The position numbers were made by a program, and so were the translations under genes. A stretch of 10,899 nt of DNA, from positions 1-10,899 of the forward strand of contig CBFGSX010000051.1 of the NCBI GenBank assembly GCA_965651535.1, in the 5' to 3' direction. The notes under the pieces are model-generated. The model did not search any database, had not been told where the DNA came from, and was given only the letters and a program-made list of their open reading frames with translations. Source of the stretch: JAQGJA01 sp965651535 (lineage in GTDB: Bacteria; Pseudomonadota; Alphaproteobacteria; Micavibrionales; SZUA-601). Position 1 is the stretch's first letter. Every line of letters starts with the position of its first letter. Of the stretch, positions 1-7,033 are shown piece by piece.

Positions 1-221
1 CGAGCCATTTCCGTTTTTCAGTTGAACGCGGTATGGAAATTATGCGCGAATTGCGCGCGCGAGAATTGTCGGGGATTTGCGTGCCGCAATATACGCTGGA
101 TATTCCGAACGGTTCGGGGAAAATCCCGCTCGACGGCGATCATGTGCAAATACTGGGCGCAGGACGCTACCGGGTAAAATCCTCCGATGGCACGTGGCAC
201 GAATATGAGGATGTGTTGTAA
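1..221 (+). CDS. KamA/EpmB-type radical SAM aminomutase (lysine 2,3-aminomutase-like), C-terminal fragment
   Basis: The reading frame is open from base 3 with no start in the window and ends at TAA 219-221, so this is the last ~72 residues of a longer gene. The visible peptide has SHFRFSVERGMEIMRELR, then SGICVPQYTLDIP and GSGKIPL. These match the end of the lysine 2,3-aminomutase family, where the usual form is SHFR..v..G..IMR.LRG..SGL..P.yv.D.PgG.GK.P. The radical SAM CxxxCxxC motif and the PLP lysine would lie to the left and cannot be checked. Family members either interconvert alpha- and beta-lysine or, as EpmB, make beta-lysine for modification of elongation factor P. In alphaproteobacteria the lysine-aminomutase-like protein is usually the EF-P-associated one, but without the upstream genes I cannot choose. 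An internal ATG at 33 is not the real start. Confidence 0.85.
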   Translation, partial: SHFRFSVERGMEIMRELRARELSGICVPQYTLDIPNGSGKIPLDGDHVQILGAGRYRVKSSDGTWHEYEDVL

Positions 222-225
222 TTTT

Positions 226-305
226 TGTCATTCCGAGCGAGGCCCATGGCCGACGAGGAATCTTATCGTTCTGCGGGAGATCCCTCACATACGTTCGGGA
301 TGACA
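226..305. repeat. Palindromic intergenic repeat (GTCATTCC...GGATGACA type)
   Basis: The 92-bp gap between two convergent genes is almost filled by a structured element. Its ends are imperfect inverted repeats, TGTCATTCCGA (226-236) and TTCGGGATGACA (294-305). Inside are two smaller hairpins: ATTCC (230-234) with GGAAT (257-261), enclosing GGCC-CAT-GGCC (241-251), and GGG (275-277) with CCC (282-284). The layout GTCATTCC / GAGGAATC / GAGATCCCTC / GGATGACA resembles dispersed REP- or MITE-like palindromes seen in many bacterial genomes. Only one copy is present here, so dispersal is inferred. There is no T-run on the 3' side in either direction, so it does not look like a classical intrinsic terminator, though it could slow convergent transcription or protect 3' ends. 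Confidence 0.7.
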
Positions 306-313
306 GAAAGAAT

Positions 314-1330
314 CTATTTCAAATATTTCTTGATTAACTCGATGGCCTGATCGGCGTCTTTTTCCTCGGTCAGGTCGAAGACCGACACCCTCTGGCCGTC
401 GACATCGACTTTGTCGTTGGCGAGAATGCGCTTGACCTGATCGGCGGAGAAATTCTCTTCCAGTTGCTTGCCGAACTGGAAATCCGAAACGGATTTCGGC
501 TTGCCCGAGGCGAAGTCGGAATTGTAACGAACCAGCTCAACCAGGCCTTCGACGGGGCCAGCAGACAAATGCACGCCGTTATAGCCCATCGATACGTCGT
601 CGATGCCCAAGTGATCCTTGTTTTCCATGAGCGATCGGCGCACGGAACCGGCTTCGGCGTTTTGCGGGTTGGTGGCGCCGATGAATTTCTGGCGTGCCGA
701 AGCCCAGTCCAGATCGCCCTTGAGGTTGAACACGACGATGGCGCGGCCCGGTTGCGTGAAATGAATGACCTGTTTCGGGTGGAAGCCGTTGAACACGTGC
801 ACAACCTTGCCGTCTATTTTCACCGGTACGGTATAGGTGCCGCCAGCCAATTTCTTGCTGCCGAGGCTATCGAACATGATCTCAAGGCTTTCGGCGTTGA
901 AGGCCGGGAATTTCTTGAGGAATTCAAGCCCGCCCATGACGGTCGCCGCGCCGAATTCCATGCCGTAAATTTCCTTGAACTTTGCCTTGGCGCTGTCGCT
1001 GACGGCGTTGGCGGCATTGCTGGCGATCTGATTGATGACGCCGTAATGCTGGCTGATGATGTTGTGCTGCTCGAGATATTTGCCGTTAAGCACCAGCACA
1101 TCGTCGATCTTGAGGTTGAAGGCCTCGATGCGCTCCAGCACCAATTCGGTAATCGCCTGAATGTTCATCTTGCCGTTCTTGAGCAGGATTTCCGGCTTCA
1201 TGAAGAACAGGAACTCGTGCTTGGCAGCGGCTTTTTGCGGGGCCGAGAACACGGACTCGCGCAAGGCTGTGGCACTTTCTTGCGCTTTGGTGATAGACGA
1301 GGTGATGGACGAAAGAAGTTCCTGAGCCAT
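314..1330 (-). CDS. Divergent, enlarged nucleoside-diphosphate-kinase-like protein
   Basis: 338 residues, ATG at 1330, stop TAG at 314-316. An N-terminal helix-like stretch (1-35) precedes FFMKPEILL (residues 42-50), which resembles the xxIKPD strand of nucleoside diphosphate kinase. Next come ERIEAFNLKI (66-75) and HY (95-96). After a long middle part come PGRAIVVFNLKGD (194-206), IGATNP (217-222), GSVRR (228-232) and NGVHLSAGPVEGL (251-263). In classical NDK these would be the GPVVAMV strand, the GATNP loop, the GTIR segment and the N-x-x-H catalytic histidine motif; here N251 and H254. The His pattern therefore supports phosphotransfer from ATP to NDPs, but the segment between HY and PGRAIV is about 98 residues instead of roughly 25-30, a ~65-residue tail follows, and R213 sits one residue out of register from the usual nucleotide-binding arginine. 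Classical NDKs are about 140 residues. No signal peptide or membrane segment; probably cytoplasmic. It lies 99 bp downstream of the sensor kinase gene on the same strand. The substrate is not known, and it may not be an NDK in the cell. Confidence 0.75.
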   Translation of the reverse strand: MAQELLSSITSSITKAQESATALRESVFSAPQKAAAKHEFLFFMKPEILLKNGKMNIQAITELVLERIEAFNLKIDDVLVLNGKYLEQHNIISQHYGVINQIASNAANAVSDSAKAKFKEIYGMEFGAATVMGGLEFLKKFPAFNAESLEIMFDSLGSKKLAGGTYTVPVKIDGKVVHVFNGFHPKQVIHFTQPGRAIVVFNLKGDLDWASARQKFIGATNPQNAEAGSVRRSLMENKDHLGIDDVSMGYNGVHLSAGPVEGLVELVRYNSDFASGKPKSVSDFQFGKQLEENFSADQVKRILANDKVDVDGQRVSVFDLTEEKDADQAIELIKKYLK

Positions 1331-1384
1331 GGCGTATCAAAATCCTGTTTTGTTATGGTATTCGAGCCGAGTCGATCCGCCCCC

Positions 1385-1413
1385 TTACTAATGGGGAAGA
1401 CCCAAATTGGCAA
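1385..1413 (-). promoter_or_regulatory. Candidate promoter for the NDK-like gene
   Basis: On the minus strand TTGCCA (1408-1413) and TAGTAA (1385-1390) are separated by 17 bases, inside the 99-bp gap between the sensor kinase stop and the NDK-like start. The -35 matches 5 of 6 consensus bases but the -10 only 3 of 6, so this is a weak call. It would give a leader of roughly 50 bases and allow expression independent of the kinase gene. The only Shine-Dalgarno-like run before the ATG is AGGA, about 12 bases away, which is longer than ideal. Confidence 0.3.
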
Positions 1414-1429
1414 GGTTTTGCTGCGAAAT

Positions 1430-4400
1430 TCAGGCTTTACGCCAGGCCTCGAGCTGGGAAAGAGTCTCTTCCAGAACTCCGCGCCCCAGAGGCACACGCT
1501 TGGCGGCTTTTTCCAGCGCGTTATGACGGCCATGCTGTTCGAGAAGGCCCGCGTGCTTCATCAGCGCGTCAAGACCAAAATTCCCAGCCATCCCCTTGAG
1601 ATTATGGGCTTTTTCGGCCAGATCGTCCATATCCTCGGTTTGCATGGATTCCTGTATCTGGTCGGTCAGCTCGCGGCATTTCTCGATCAGCTCGTCCAAA
1701 ATCCCGTCGAGGGTTTCCGCAGGCAACGAGGCGCGTAATTGTCCCAGCGTTTCAAGGTTCAGAATTTCGGGTTTTTCTTCATCGGCCTCCGGCTCGTCCT
1801 TGGACGCAATCAAAGGCTTTTCCTCCGGTGGCGGAACCGCATCAATCGCGTCGGCGTATTTCACATTCTTGGAGAGTTCCCTGAGCAGTTTTTCCTTGTC
1901 CTCGTCGGACAGCTTTTCAAGGTTCGACATGATCGTATCGATCGTGATCGGCGCACCTGTCGCCGTCACGCTTGCGGGTGCCAGGATTTGCAACGCAGCG
2001 CGTAGTGCGTTCTGCGTCACCGGCTTGGTCAGCACGCCTTGCACGCCAATCTCCTTGATCTTTTTGATTTCATCCGGTTCGGTCACGCCGGTCAGCGCGA
2101 AAACAGGCAGCTTGGCACGCAACGGGTGCGGGTTTTCGCGCAATTTTGTCAAAAAGGTTTTGCCGTCCATCTCGGGCATCATCATATCGGCGAACACGAC
2201 GTCGAAACGATCCTCATCGATCCGCTTCAGCGCTTCGGCACCGCTACCGACCGAAGTGACTTGGTGACCATCCAGTTCAAGCAGTCCCGCTGTCACTTTG
2301 AGGTTGATCGGATTGTCGTCCACCAACAGCACGTAAAGCGTGCGCGCGGCCTTAGCGGGGGCTTGCGCCTCGTTTTCGGCGATCGACGCTTCGGAAGCCG
2401 GGGCGAAAGGCAACGTGAACCAGAACGTGCTGCCCTGACCTTCGGTGCTGACGACGCCGATTTCGCCTTGCATGGCGTTGACCAGCATCCGGCAGATATT
2501 CAGCCCCAGACCCGTGCCGCCGAAGCGTCGGCTGATGCTGGCATCGGCCTGCATATAAGGCTGGAACAGGCGCGCCTGATTTTCCGTGGATATCCCCATG
2601 CCGGTATCCTGAATCTCGAACAGCAGCGCGATCTGGCCGCGGCGGACGGCGTCCGTGTCCGGACGGCGCTGCACCGTGACGGTAACCTTGCCCTTGTCGG
2701 TGAACTTGATGGCATTGCCGACAAGGTTGAGCAGAATCTGGCGGACGCGGCTGGGATCGCCCGTCAAGTGATCGCCGACATCGTCGGCGATGCGTACCTC
2801 GATGGTCAGGCCTTTTTCCTTGGCGCGTCCATTCATCAGAGTCGCGACCGAATTGACGAGGCTGCGCAGGTTGAAGGGAATGCTCTCGAGGTCGATGGCA
2901 CCTTTCTCGATCTTCGAGTAATCGAGAATATCGTTGAGCAGCGTCAGCATCGTGTCGCCGGAATTCTTGATGACCTCGACGTATTCGTGCTGTTTCTCGT
3001 TCAACGGGCTTTGGCGGATCAAATCGACGACGCCCATGATCCCGTTCATCGGCGTGCGGATTTCATGGCTGATGATGGCTAAAAAGTCCGATTTGGCCTT
3101 GTTCGCAGCATCGGCCTCGCGGCGCGCGATTTCAAGCTCGGCCGAGCGCTGCTGTTCGCGGTGGCGCAGCTCGTTGAGCAAAAAGCGCTCGCTCTCCATT
3201 TTCTTTTCCCAGGACTGGTTCTCTTCGGCGTGCCGATCCTTGAGATCCTTCATCTCGTTGCGCAGGCGGCGCTGCAACAGTTCGGTCTCCTGATCGAGCG
3301 AGCGCCAATAGGAAAACACGGATGCAACCCCGGCCACCGCCAGAAACAGCGCATAGGCAATCGGCGCGCCGAACGGCACGTAATCGGCCAGCCACGGCAT
3401 GGCCGCCAGCGCAACCCATGCCGGAATGAACCACGCCAGCCCGTATTGGTGGATGGTGATGGCAATCGTCGCCAATGTCAGGAAAATCCCGGTCAGCGAC
3501 AGAATGACATGCGGCAGCTTCTCGACGCTGATGCCATGGGCGATCGGGATGTCCAGATTGAACAGGCCGATGAAAATCGCGGCGAGGTTTACCAAAATCG
3601 GTAACACGCTGACGGCGGACTTGATGCTGTAGCGGCTGGACGCCACCCACAGCAGGATGCTTGCAACAATGCCGAATAGACCATAAATGAAAAGCGGCAG
3701 CACAACCGGATGATGCCCGAGCATGAACGGCACAAGCTCGGAGCGTTGCAGGATAAAAATGCCGATGCCCAGCACCAGCGCGTTAAGCGCCAGAACGCCT
3801 TGCAACATCTGCCGCGTCAGGATCAACTGCACCAGTCCCGCGCCGCACACGCCGCCCATCACCAGCCACAACAGGCTGATCTTTTGGGCGAGGCGGGTGG
3901 CCTCCTGCGAAACATAGGTCGTCGTCTTGAGAACGGGGGCGACCGGGTTTTGAATGCCCGGCCATGTTTCGACCAAGGCATAGCGCGTGGTCGTCTGGAT
4001 GGACGGCAACCCGAGCGGAATCGACAAACGTGTCGGCTGCGCAAGATTGGGCCAACGCGTCAGAGGCTTTTCCGGGTTATCCGCATCATAAATCCGCACC
4101 GATTTGATTGGCGAAGGCATTGTCTTGAGCAGAGGTGCAAATTCCAATACCCATTGTTCGGCGCGGCTGTTGTTCGTGACGGGCAGCTCCAGCCAATAGC
4201 TCGAGCCGCTCACGCCGAAATCGATCAAGGTGCTGGCGGGAACTTTTTTTGATTGTGTCAGAGCGGAAAATTGCGCCCGTGCTTGAATAGCGGATTCAGA
4301 GCCGGTTTGATCCTCGAAATAAGCTGCCGGGGCGGATACCTCGCCGGTATCGTCCGCGTGTTCGCCGATCAGGATCGACGCCTGGGCCGCGGCTGGAAAG

Positions 4401-4462
4401 ATCACACCTCCGGCACACAGCAACAACGATACGGCAAGGACTTGGAAATGTTTTGAAATCAT
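1430..4462 (-). CDS. Hybrid sensor histidine kinase: 7TMR-DISM sensor, HisKA, HATPase, receiver, HPt
   Basis: 1010 residues. A signal peptide (1-28, cleavage near AAAQA) supports the ATG at 4462, although no clear Shine-Dalgarno lies before it. Residues ~40-185 form an exported region resembling the DISM extracellular sensor fold, followed by about seven hydrophobic segments (~195-387) as in 7TMR-DISM receptors. A charged coiled coil (~388-455) links to HisKA with SHEIRTPMNG (phospho-acceptor H466). The ATP-binding domain has N583 in LVGNAIKF, DTGMGI (619-624) and GGTGLGL (648-654). A receiver domain starts at VLLVDDNPIN (D715, D716), with phospho-acceptor D759, T791 and K813. An acidic, proline-containing linker (~830-905) leads to a C-terminal HPt domain with AHNLKGMAGNFG (H953). 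All phosphorelay residues (His466, Asp759, His953) are present, so a complete His-Asp-His relay to an external response regulator is expected. No partner regulator is in the window. The ligand is unknown; in other bacteria DISM sensors often bind carbohydrates or related small molecules. It lies 67 bp downstream of the oxidase subunit IV gene and may be partly co-transcribed with it. Confidence 0.93.
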   Translation of the reverse strand: MISKHFQVLAVSLLLCAGGVIFPAAAQASILIGEHADDTGEVSAPAAYFEDQTGSESAIQARAQFSALTQSKKVPASTLIDFGVSGSSYWLELPVTNNSRAEQWVLEFAPLLKTMPSPIKSVRIYDADNPEKPLTRWPNLAQPTRLSIPLGLPSIQTTTRYALVETWPGIQNPVAPVLKTTTYVSQEATRLAQKISLLWLVMGGVCGAGLVQLILTRQMLQGVLALNALVLGIGIFILQRSELVPFMLGHHPVVLPLFIYGLFGIVASILLWVASSRYSIKSAVSVLPILVNLAAIFIGLFNLDIPIAHGISVEKLPHVILSLTGIFLTLATIAITIHQYGLAWFIPAWVALAAMPWLADYVPFGAPIAYALFLAVAGVASVFSYWRSLDQETELLQRRLRNEMKDLKDRHAEENQSWEKKMESERFLLNELRHREQQRSAELEIARREADAANKAKSDFLAIISHEIRTPMNGIMGVVDLIRQSPLNEKQHEYVEVIKNSGDTMLTLLNDILDYSKIEKGAIDLESIPFNLRSLVNSVATLMNGRAKEKGLTIEVRIADDVGDHLTGDPSRVRQILLNLVGNAIKFTDKGKVTVTVQRRPDTDAVRRGQIALLFEIQDTGMGISTENQARLFQPYMQADASISRRFGGTGLGLNICRMLVNAMQGEIGVVSTEGQGSTFWFTLPFAPASEASIAENEAQAPAKAARTLYVLLVDDNPINLKVTAGLLELDGHQVTSVGSGAEALKRIDEDRFDVVFADMMMPEMDGKTFLTKLRENPHPLRAKLPVFALTGVTEPDEIKKIKEIGVQGVLTKPVTQNALRAALQILAPASVTATGAPITIDTIMSNLEKLSDEDKEKLLRELSKNVKYADAIDAVPPPEEKPLIASKDEPEADEEKPEILNLETLGQLRASLPAETLDGILDELIEKCRELTDQIQESMQTEDMDDLAEKAHNLKGMAGNFGLDALMKHAGLLEQHGRHNALEKAAKRVPLGRGVLEETLSQLEAWRKA

Positions 4463-4529
4463 GGAAACCGGACAAGGAGGAGCGAACCGCTTTTATCCTA
4501 TCGGGAACACGTTAAAACAGCCTGAATAC

Positions 4530-4664
4530 TTAAAGGAGCGTTATTGCCATAAGGGCAAGAATAACGACGCTCACCGTGGTGGCAACAAAAGCGGCTTTGG
4601 TAAAGCGCGACCACAGATGGCGCGCTTCGGCGAGATAGGTGGGATCGGGCGTGGGGGCGGACAT
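4530..4664 (-). CDS. aa3-type cytochrome c oxidase subunit IV (short bacterial form)
   Basis: A 44-residue protein with start ATG at 4664, preceded by GGAG seven bases upstream, and stop TAA at 4530-4532. It has a short polar N-terminus, a YLAEARHLWSRFTK stretch and one transmembrane helix ending in ILALMAITLL. This layout is that of the small aa3-type oxidase subunit IV of alphaproteobacteria: ~40-55 residues, W/F-x-x-F-x-K just before the helix, ending in LMA. It would sit in the inner membrane as a single-helix accessory subunit of the haem-copper oxidase; in characterised cases it is not needed for activity. The frame stays open upstream to 4772, but the ribosome binding site and the family length favour the 44-residue form. 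It is divergent from the DUF2066 operon; no other oxidase gene is nearby, which is common for this subunit. Confidence 0.8.
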   Translation of the reverse strand: MSAPTPDPTYLAEARHLWSRFTKAAFVATTVSVVILALMAITLL

Positions 4665-4689
4665 GGGCTTTCTCCGTTTTGCTGATAGG

Positions 4690-4717
4690 ATTTTGCCTTG
4701 TTTTCTGTTGGCGGCAA
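4690..4717 (-). promoter_or_regulatory. Candidate promoter for the oxidase subunit IV gene
   Basis: On the minus strand TTGCCG (4712-4717) and CAAAAT (4690-4695) are 16 bases apart. This would start transcription about 20 bases before the subunit IV ATG, leaving room for its GGAG ribosome binding site. Each box matches 4 of 6 consensus bases. Its -35 box overlaps that of the rightward promoter by two bases, so the two would compete for polymerase. Confidence 0.35.
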
Positions 4718-4736
4718 GGGGGCAAGCTGCTATAGA
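4708..4736 (+). promoter_or_regulatory. Candidate promoter for the DUF2066 - AI-2E - hdaA operon
   Basis: TTGGCG (4708-4713) and TATAGA (4731-4736) are separated by exactly 17 bases. Each hexamer matches the housekeeping sigma consensus at 4 of 6 positions. The start would fall near 4743, giving a leader of about 28 bases to the ATG at 4771. No other promoter-like pair is evident in the 106-bp divergent gap for this direction. Confidence 0.5.
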
Positions 4737-4770
4737 TACCCCATTCTCCTTAATCTTCCGTGGACGACGC

Positions 4771-5973
4771 ATGATGTGGCGGGTTTGCCTTGTTTTATCT
4801 GTTCTTTTCGGCCTTGCCGCGCCCGTTGTTCAGGCTTCCTCCTATGTCGTTCCCGATGTAACGGTGATCGCCGAGGCGGATAACGCCGTCAAGGCCAAGG
4901 ACGCCGCCATCCAAAAGGCACAGCGCATGGCTTTTGCGCAGCTGATCGGCAAGCAGGAGGTGGATATCGCCGCCATAGGCGACAAGGATATCACACGCCT
5001 TGTAAGTGGATTTTCCCTTAAGAACGAACGCGTTACATCGAAATCCTATAGTGCTTCCTTCACCATTCGCTTCGAGCCGAACCGCACGCAGTTCTTCATC
5101 CAGCAGCAGGGGTTCGATCTGGTCGATCCGACCATGCTGGCGGATGCCGAAGAAGGAGCCGGAATTCGACTTGATGCCGATCAGACCATGCTCGACACGG
5201 GCGTGTTGCTTTTGCCCGTGCTGGATATCGGCAGCCGCCGCGTGCTGTGGGACGATCCCAATCCGTGGCGGCAGGTCTGGCAGAAACGCGATTATTCCAT
5301 GACCGGCCTGTCGCTGCGCGTGCCGCTTGGCGATATCGACGACATTCGGGACGTGCCGGATGCGGAATTCCTGACGGGCGGGCGCGCCGATATCGGCCAG
5401 ATGCTGCGCCGTTACGGTGTCAACACGCTCTATGTCGCCGTTGCCAAAAACCAAGGCCCGGCGCTGGATCCTTCGGGCGGCATGGTGGTGTCGCTATATC
5501 GCCATGACGGCAACCGTCTGGGCTTTGTTCGCAAGACGATTTTGCATCCGCGTCCCGGCTATGCGTTTGACGACGCCGTGCCTGCCGCCGTGCAGATGAT
5601 CGTGATGGCGGAAAACAATAAAACGGCCCACGAAGAACCGGTTTTGGCCGAAGAGGGCGAGGGGACAAATCTTTTTGATTCTCCGGCCGAGACGGAAACC
5701 GCGTCAATCCCCGCCGAAGAGCCGCCGCCCCTTCACGGATCGCTGGTGGTGACGGTGCCGTATCAGAGCTTCGCGCAATGGGTCGATATCCAGAAACGCC
5801 TGCGCCGCGTGGCGGGTGTGCAGAATATCCTGCCAATCCGCGTTTCGCCTTCGAGCGCACAGGTCGAGCTGGTCACGGGGATTTCCATGGCCGCGCTGGC
5901 GCAAAATGCCGCCGCGCAGGGGTTTGACCTGCAAACCATGCCCAGCGGCGAAATGGCCCTGATCGAAAGGTAA
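4771..5973 (+). CDS. Secreted DUF2066-domain protein
   Basis: 400 residues from ATG 4771; the frame is open further left to 4639, but only from here does the protein begin with a proper signal peptide (MMWRVCLVLS..., cleavage near VVQA-SS, residue 22/23). After it come VPDVTVIAEADNAVKAKDAA and QKAQRMAFAQLIG (~residues 27-60). This is the N-terminal pattern of DUF2066: a strand, then an A-x-A-rich helix with Q+AQR. A middle region has VLLLPVLD (145-152) and LWDDPNPW (159-166). An acidic, low-complexity stretch (~285-320) separates a C-terminal domain (~322-400), where LVVTVPYQSFAQW and IQKRLRRVAGVQ suggest a small alpha/beta fold. It should be periplasmic. No catalytic motif is visible and the biochemical role is unknown. 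It leads an operon with the AI-2E family protein (4-bp gap) and hdaA; a similar order of DUF2066, PerM-like and Hda genes occurs in other proteobacteria. Confidence 0.85.
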   Translation: MMWRVCLVLSVLFGLAAPVVQASSYVVPDVTVIAEADNAVKAKDAAIQKAQRMAFAQLIGKQEVDIAAIGDKDITRLVSGFSLKNERVTSKSYSASFTIRFEPNRTQFFIQQQGFDLVDPTMLADAEEGAGIRLDADQTMLDTGVLLLPVLDIGSRRVLWDDPNPWRQVWQKRDYSMTGLSLRVPLGDIDDIRDVPDAEFLTGGRADIGQMLRRYGVNTLYVAVAKNQGPALDPSGGMVVSLYRHDGNRLGFVRKTILHPRPGYAFDDAVPAAVQMIVMAENNKTAHEEPVLAEEGEGTNLFDSPAETETASIPAEEPPPLHGSLVVTVPYQSFAQWVDIQKRLRRVAGVQNILPIRVSPSSAQVELVTGISMAALAQNAAAQGFDLQTMPSGEMALIER

Positions 5974-5977
5974 AAAC

Positions 5978-7033
5978 ATGTCCACACGTCATGCGTATTT
6001 CTGGCTTGTTGTCACGGCAATCGCCTTTGGTCTGGTCTGGTTGCTGCGCGATACCCTTGCGCCGTTTCTGTTCGGGATGGTGATCGCCTATCTGATTAAT
6101 CCAAGCGTCTCGGCGCTGAGCCGGAAAATGCCGCGCGCCATGGCTACCGGCGTGGTGCTGGTGGCGTTTCTTGCCGTGCTGGTCGGGTTTTTGATGATCG
6201 TCACGCCGATGATCGGCCGACAGGCCTTGGCGTTCTTCAACGACATTCCGCAATATACCGCCGCGCTCCAACAATGGTCTGCGCCCCATATCGAGCAATT
6301 CCTCAGCCGCCTCGGCCCCGAGGAAGTCGCCAAGATTCGCGACGCGGCAGGCAACCAGTTCGGCAACGTCCTTAAAGGCGCGCGCGACATTTTCCTGCGC
6401 CTGTGGAGCGGCGGCATGGCGCTGGTCGATCTTGTCATGCTGATTGTCATCACGCCGGTTGTGGCTTTCTATTGCTTGCGCGATTGGCCGGGAATTGTCA
6501 CGCGCATCCGCAATCTTTTCCCGCGCGATTCCGCCAAAACGCTCGAGACGATTTTCGCGGAATGCGATACACGGCTGGCCGGGTTTTTGCGCGGGCAGTT
6601 GCTGGTGTGCATCTGCCTTGGATTGATTTATGGTGTGGCGCTCAGCCTTGCCGGTCTTAACTTCGGAATGGCGATCGGATTTTCCGCCGGGATTCTTTCC
6701 TTTATTCCTTATGTCGGGTCGATCTTCGGTTTTGCTGCCAGCGTCGGCGTCGCGCTTTTCCAATTCGACGGTTTTCAGATGCCACTTGTCGTTGCAGCGA
6801 TCTTTTTCGTCGGCCAGTTCATCGAGGGCAATTTCCTGACGCCGAAACTCGTCGGCAGCCGCATCGGGCTGCATCCCGTCTGGGTGATCTTCGCCTTGAT
6901 GGCGGGTGGACAACTGTTCGGCTTCACGGGGCTTCTTCTGGCGGTGCCGGTCGCCGCGATGATCGGCGTCGCCGTGCGTCACGCACTGATCTGGTATGAG
7001 AAAAGCCCGGCCTATCGGGGGGGCGGAAATTGA
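5978..7033 (+). CDS. AI-2E family (PerM-like) membrane transporter
   Basis: 351 residues; AAAGG seven bases before the ATG acts as ribosome binding site within the end of the DUF2066 gene. Hydrophobic segments lie near residues 7-24, 27-41, 54-78, 147-166, 206-227, 229-260, 267-282 and 300-335, with a long amphipathic soluble section (~80-140) between the N-terminal and C-terminal bundles, as in the family. Diagnostic motifs are FIPYVGSIFG (242-251) and EGNFLTPKLVGSRIGLHPVW (283-302). Family members have been linked to export of autoinducer-2, to sodium/proton antiport and to other small solutes; the name does not prove AI-2 transport and no luxS is in view. The stop codon overlaps the start of hdaA, so translation of the two is probably coupled. 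A run of seven G (7017-7023) sits near its end. Confidence 0.93.
   Translation: MSTRHAYFWLVVTAIAFGLVWLLRDTLAPFLFGMVIAYLINPSVSALSRKMPRAMATGVVLVAFLAVLVGFLMIVTPMIGRQALAFFNDIPQYTAALQQWSAPHIEQFLSRLGPEEVAKIRDAAGNQFGNVLKGARDIFLRLWSGGMALVDLVMLIVITPVVAFYCLRDWPGIVTRIRNLFPRDSAKTLETIFAECDTRLAGFLRGQLLVCICLGLIYGVALSLAGLNFGMAIGFSAGILSFIPYVGSIFGFAASVGVALFQFDGFQMPLVVAAIFFVGQFIEGNFLTPKLVGSRIGLHPVWVIFALMAGGQLFGFTGLLLAVPVAAMIGVAVRHALIWYEKSPAYRGGGN

Noticed and set aside
464..1738. Long open frame on + strand (424 residues)
   Set aside because: Antisense to the NDK-like gene and the end of the sensor kinase, both of which have recognisable motifs; the translated product has no domain and crosses two genes.
2039..3082. 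Open frame on + strand inside the sensor kinase gene (347 residues)
   Set aside because: Mirror frame of the HisKA/HATPase/receiver region; His/Gln/Arg-rich composition typical of a G+C-driven shadow.
4473..4480. AAGGAGGA on + strand upstream of the sensor kinase gene
   Set aside because: Looks like a strong ribosome site but no ATG, GTG or TTG start follows at a usable distance; the kinase lies on the opposite strand.
4536..4555. Small inverted repeat TTGCC-GGCAA near the end of the oxidase subunit IV gene, considered as terminator
   Set aside because: It lies within the coding sequence and is not followed by a T-tract on the minus strand.
4639..4770. Upstream extension of the DUF2066 frame
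   Set aside because: Would place 44 residues before a well-formed signal peptide and run back through the divergent promoter and into the oxidase gene.
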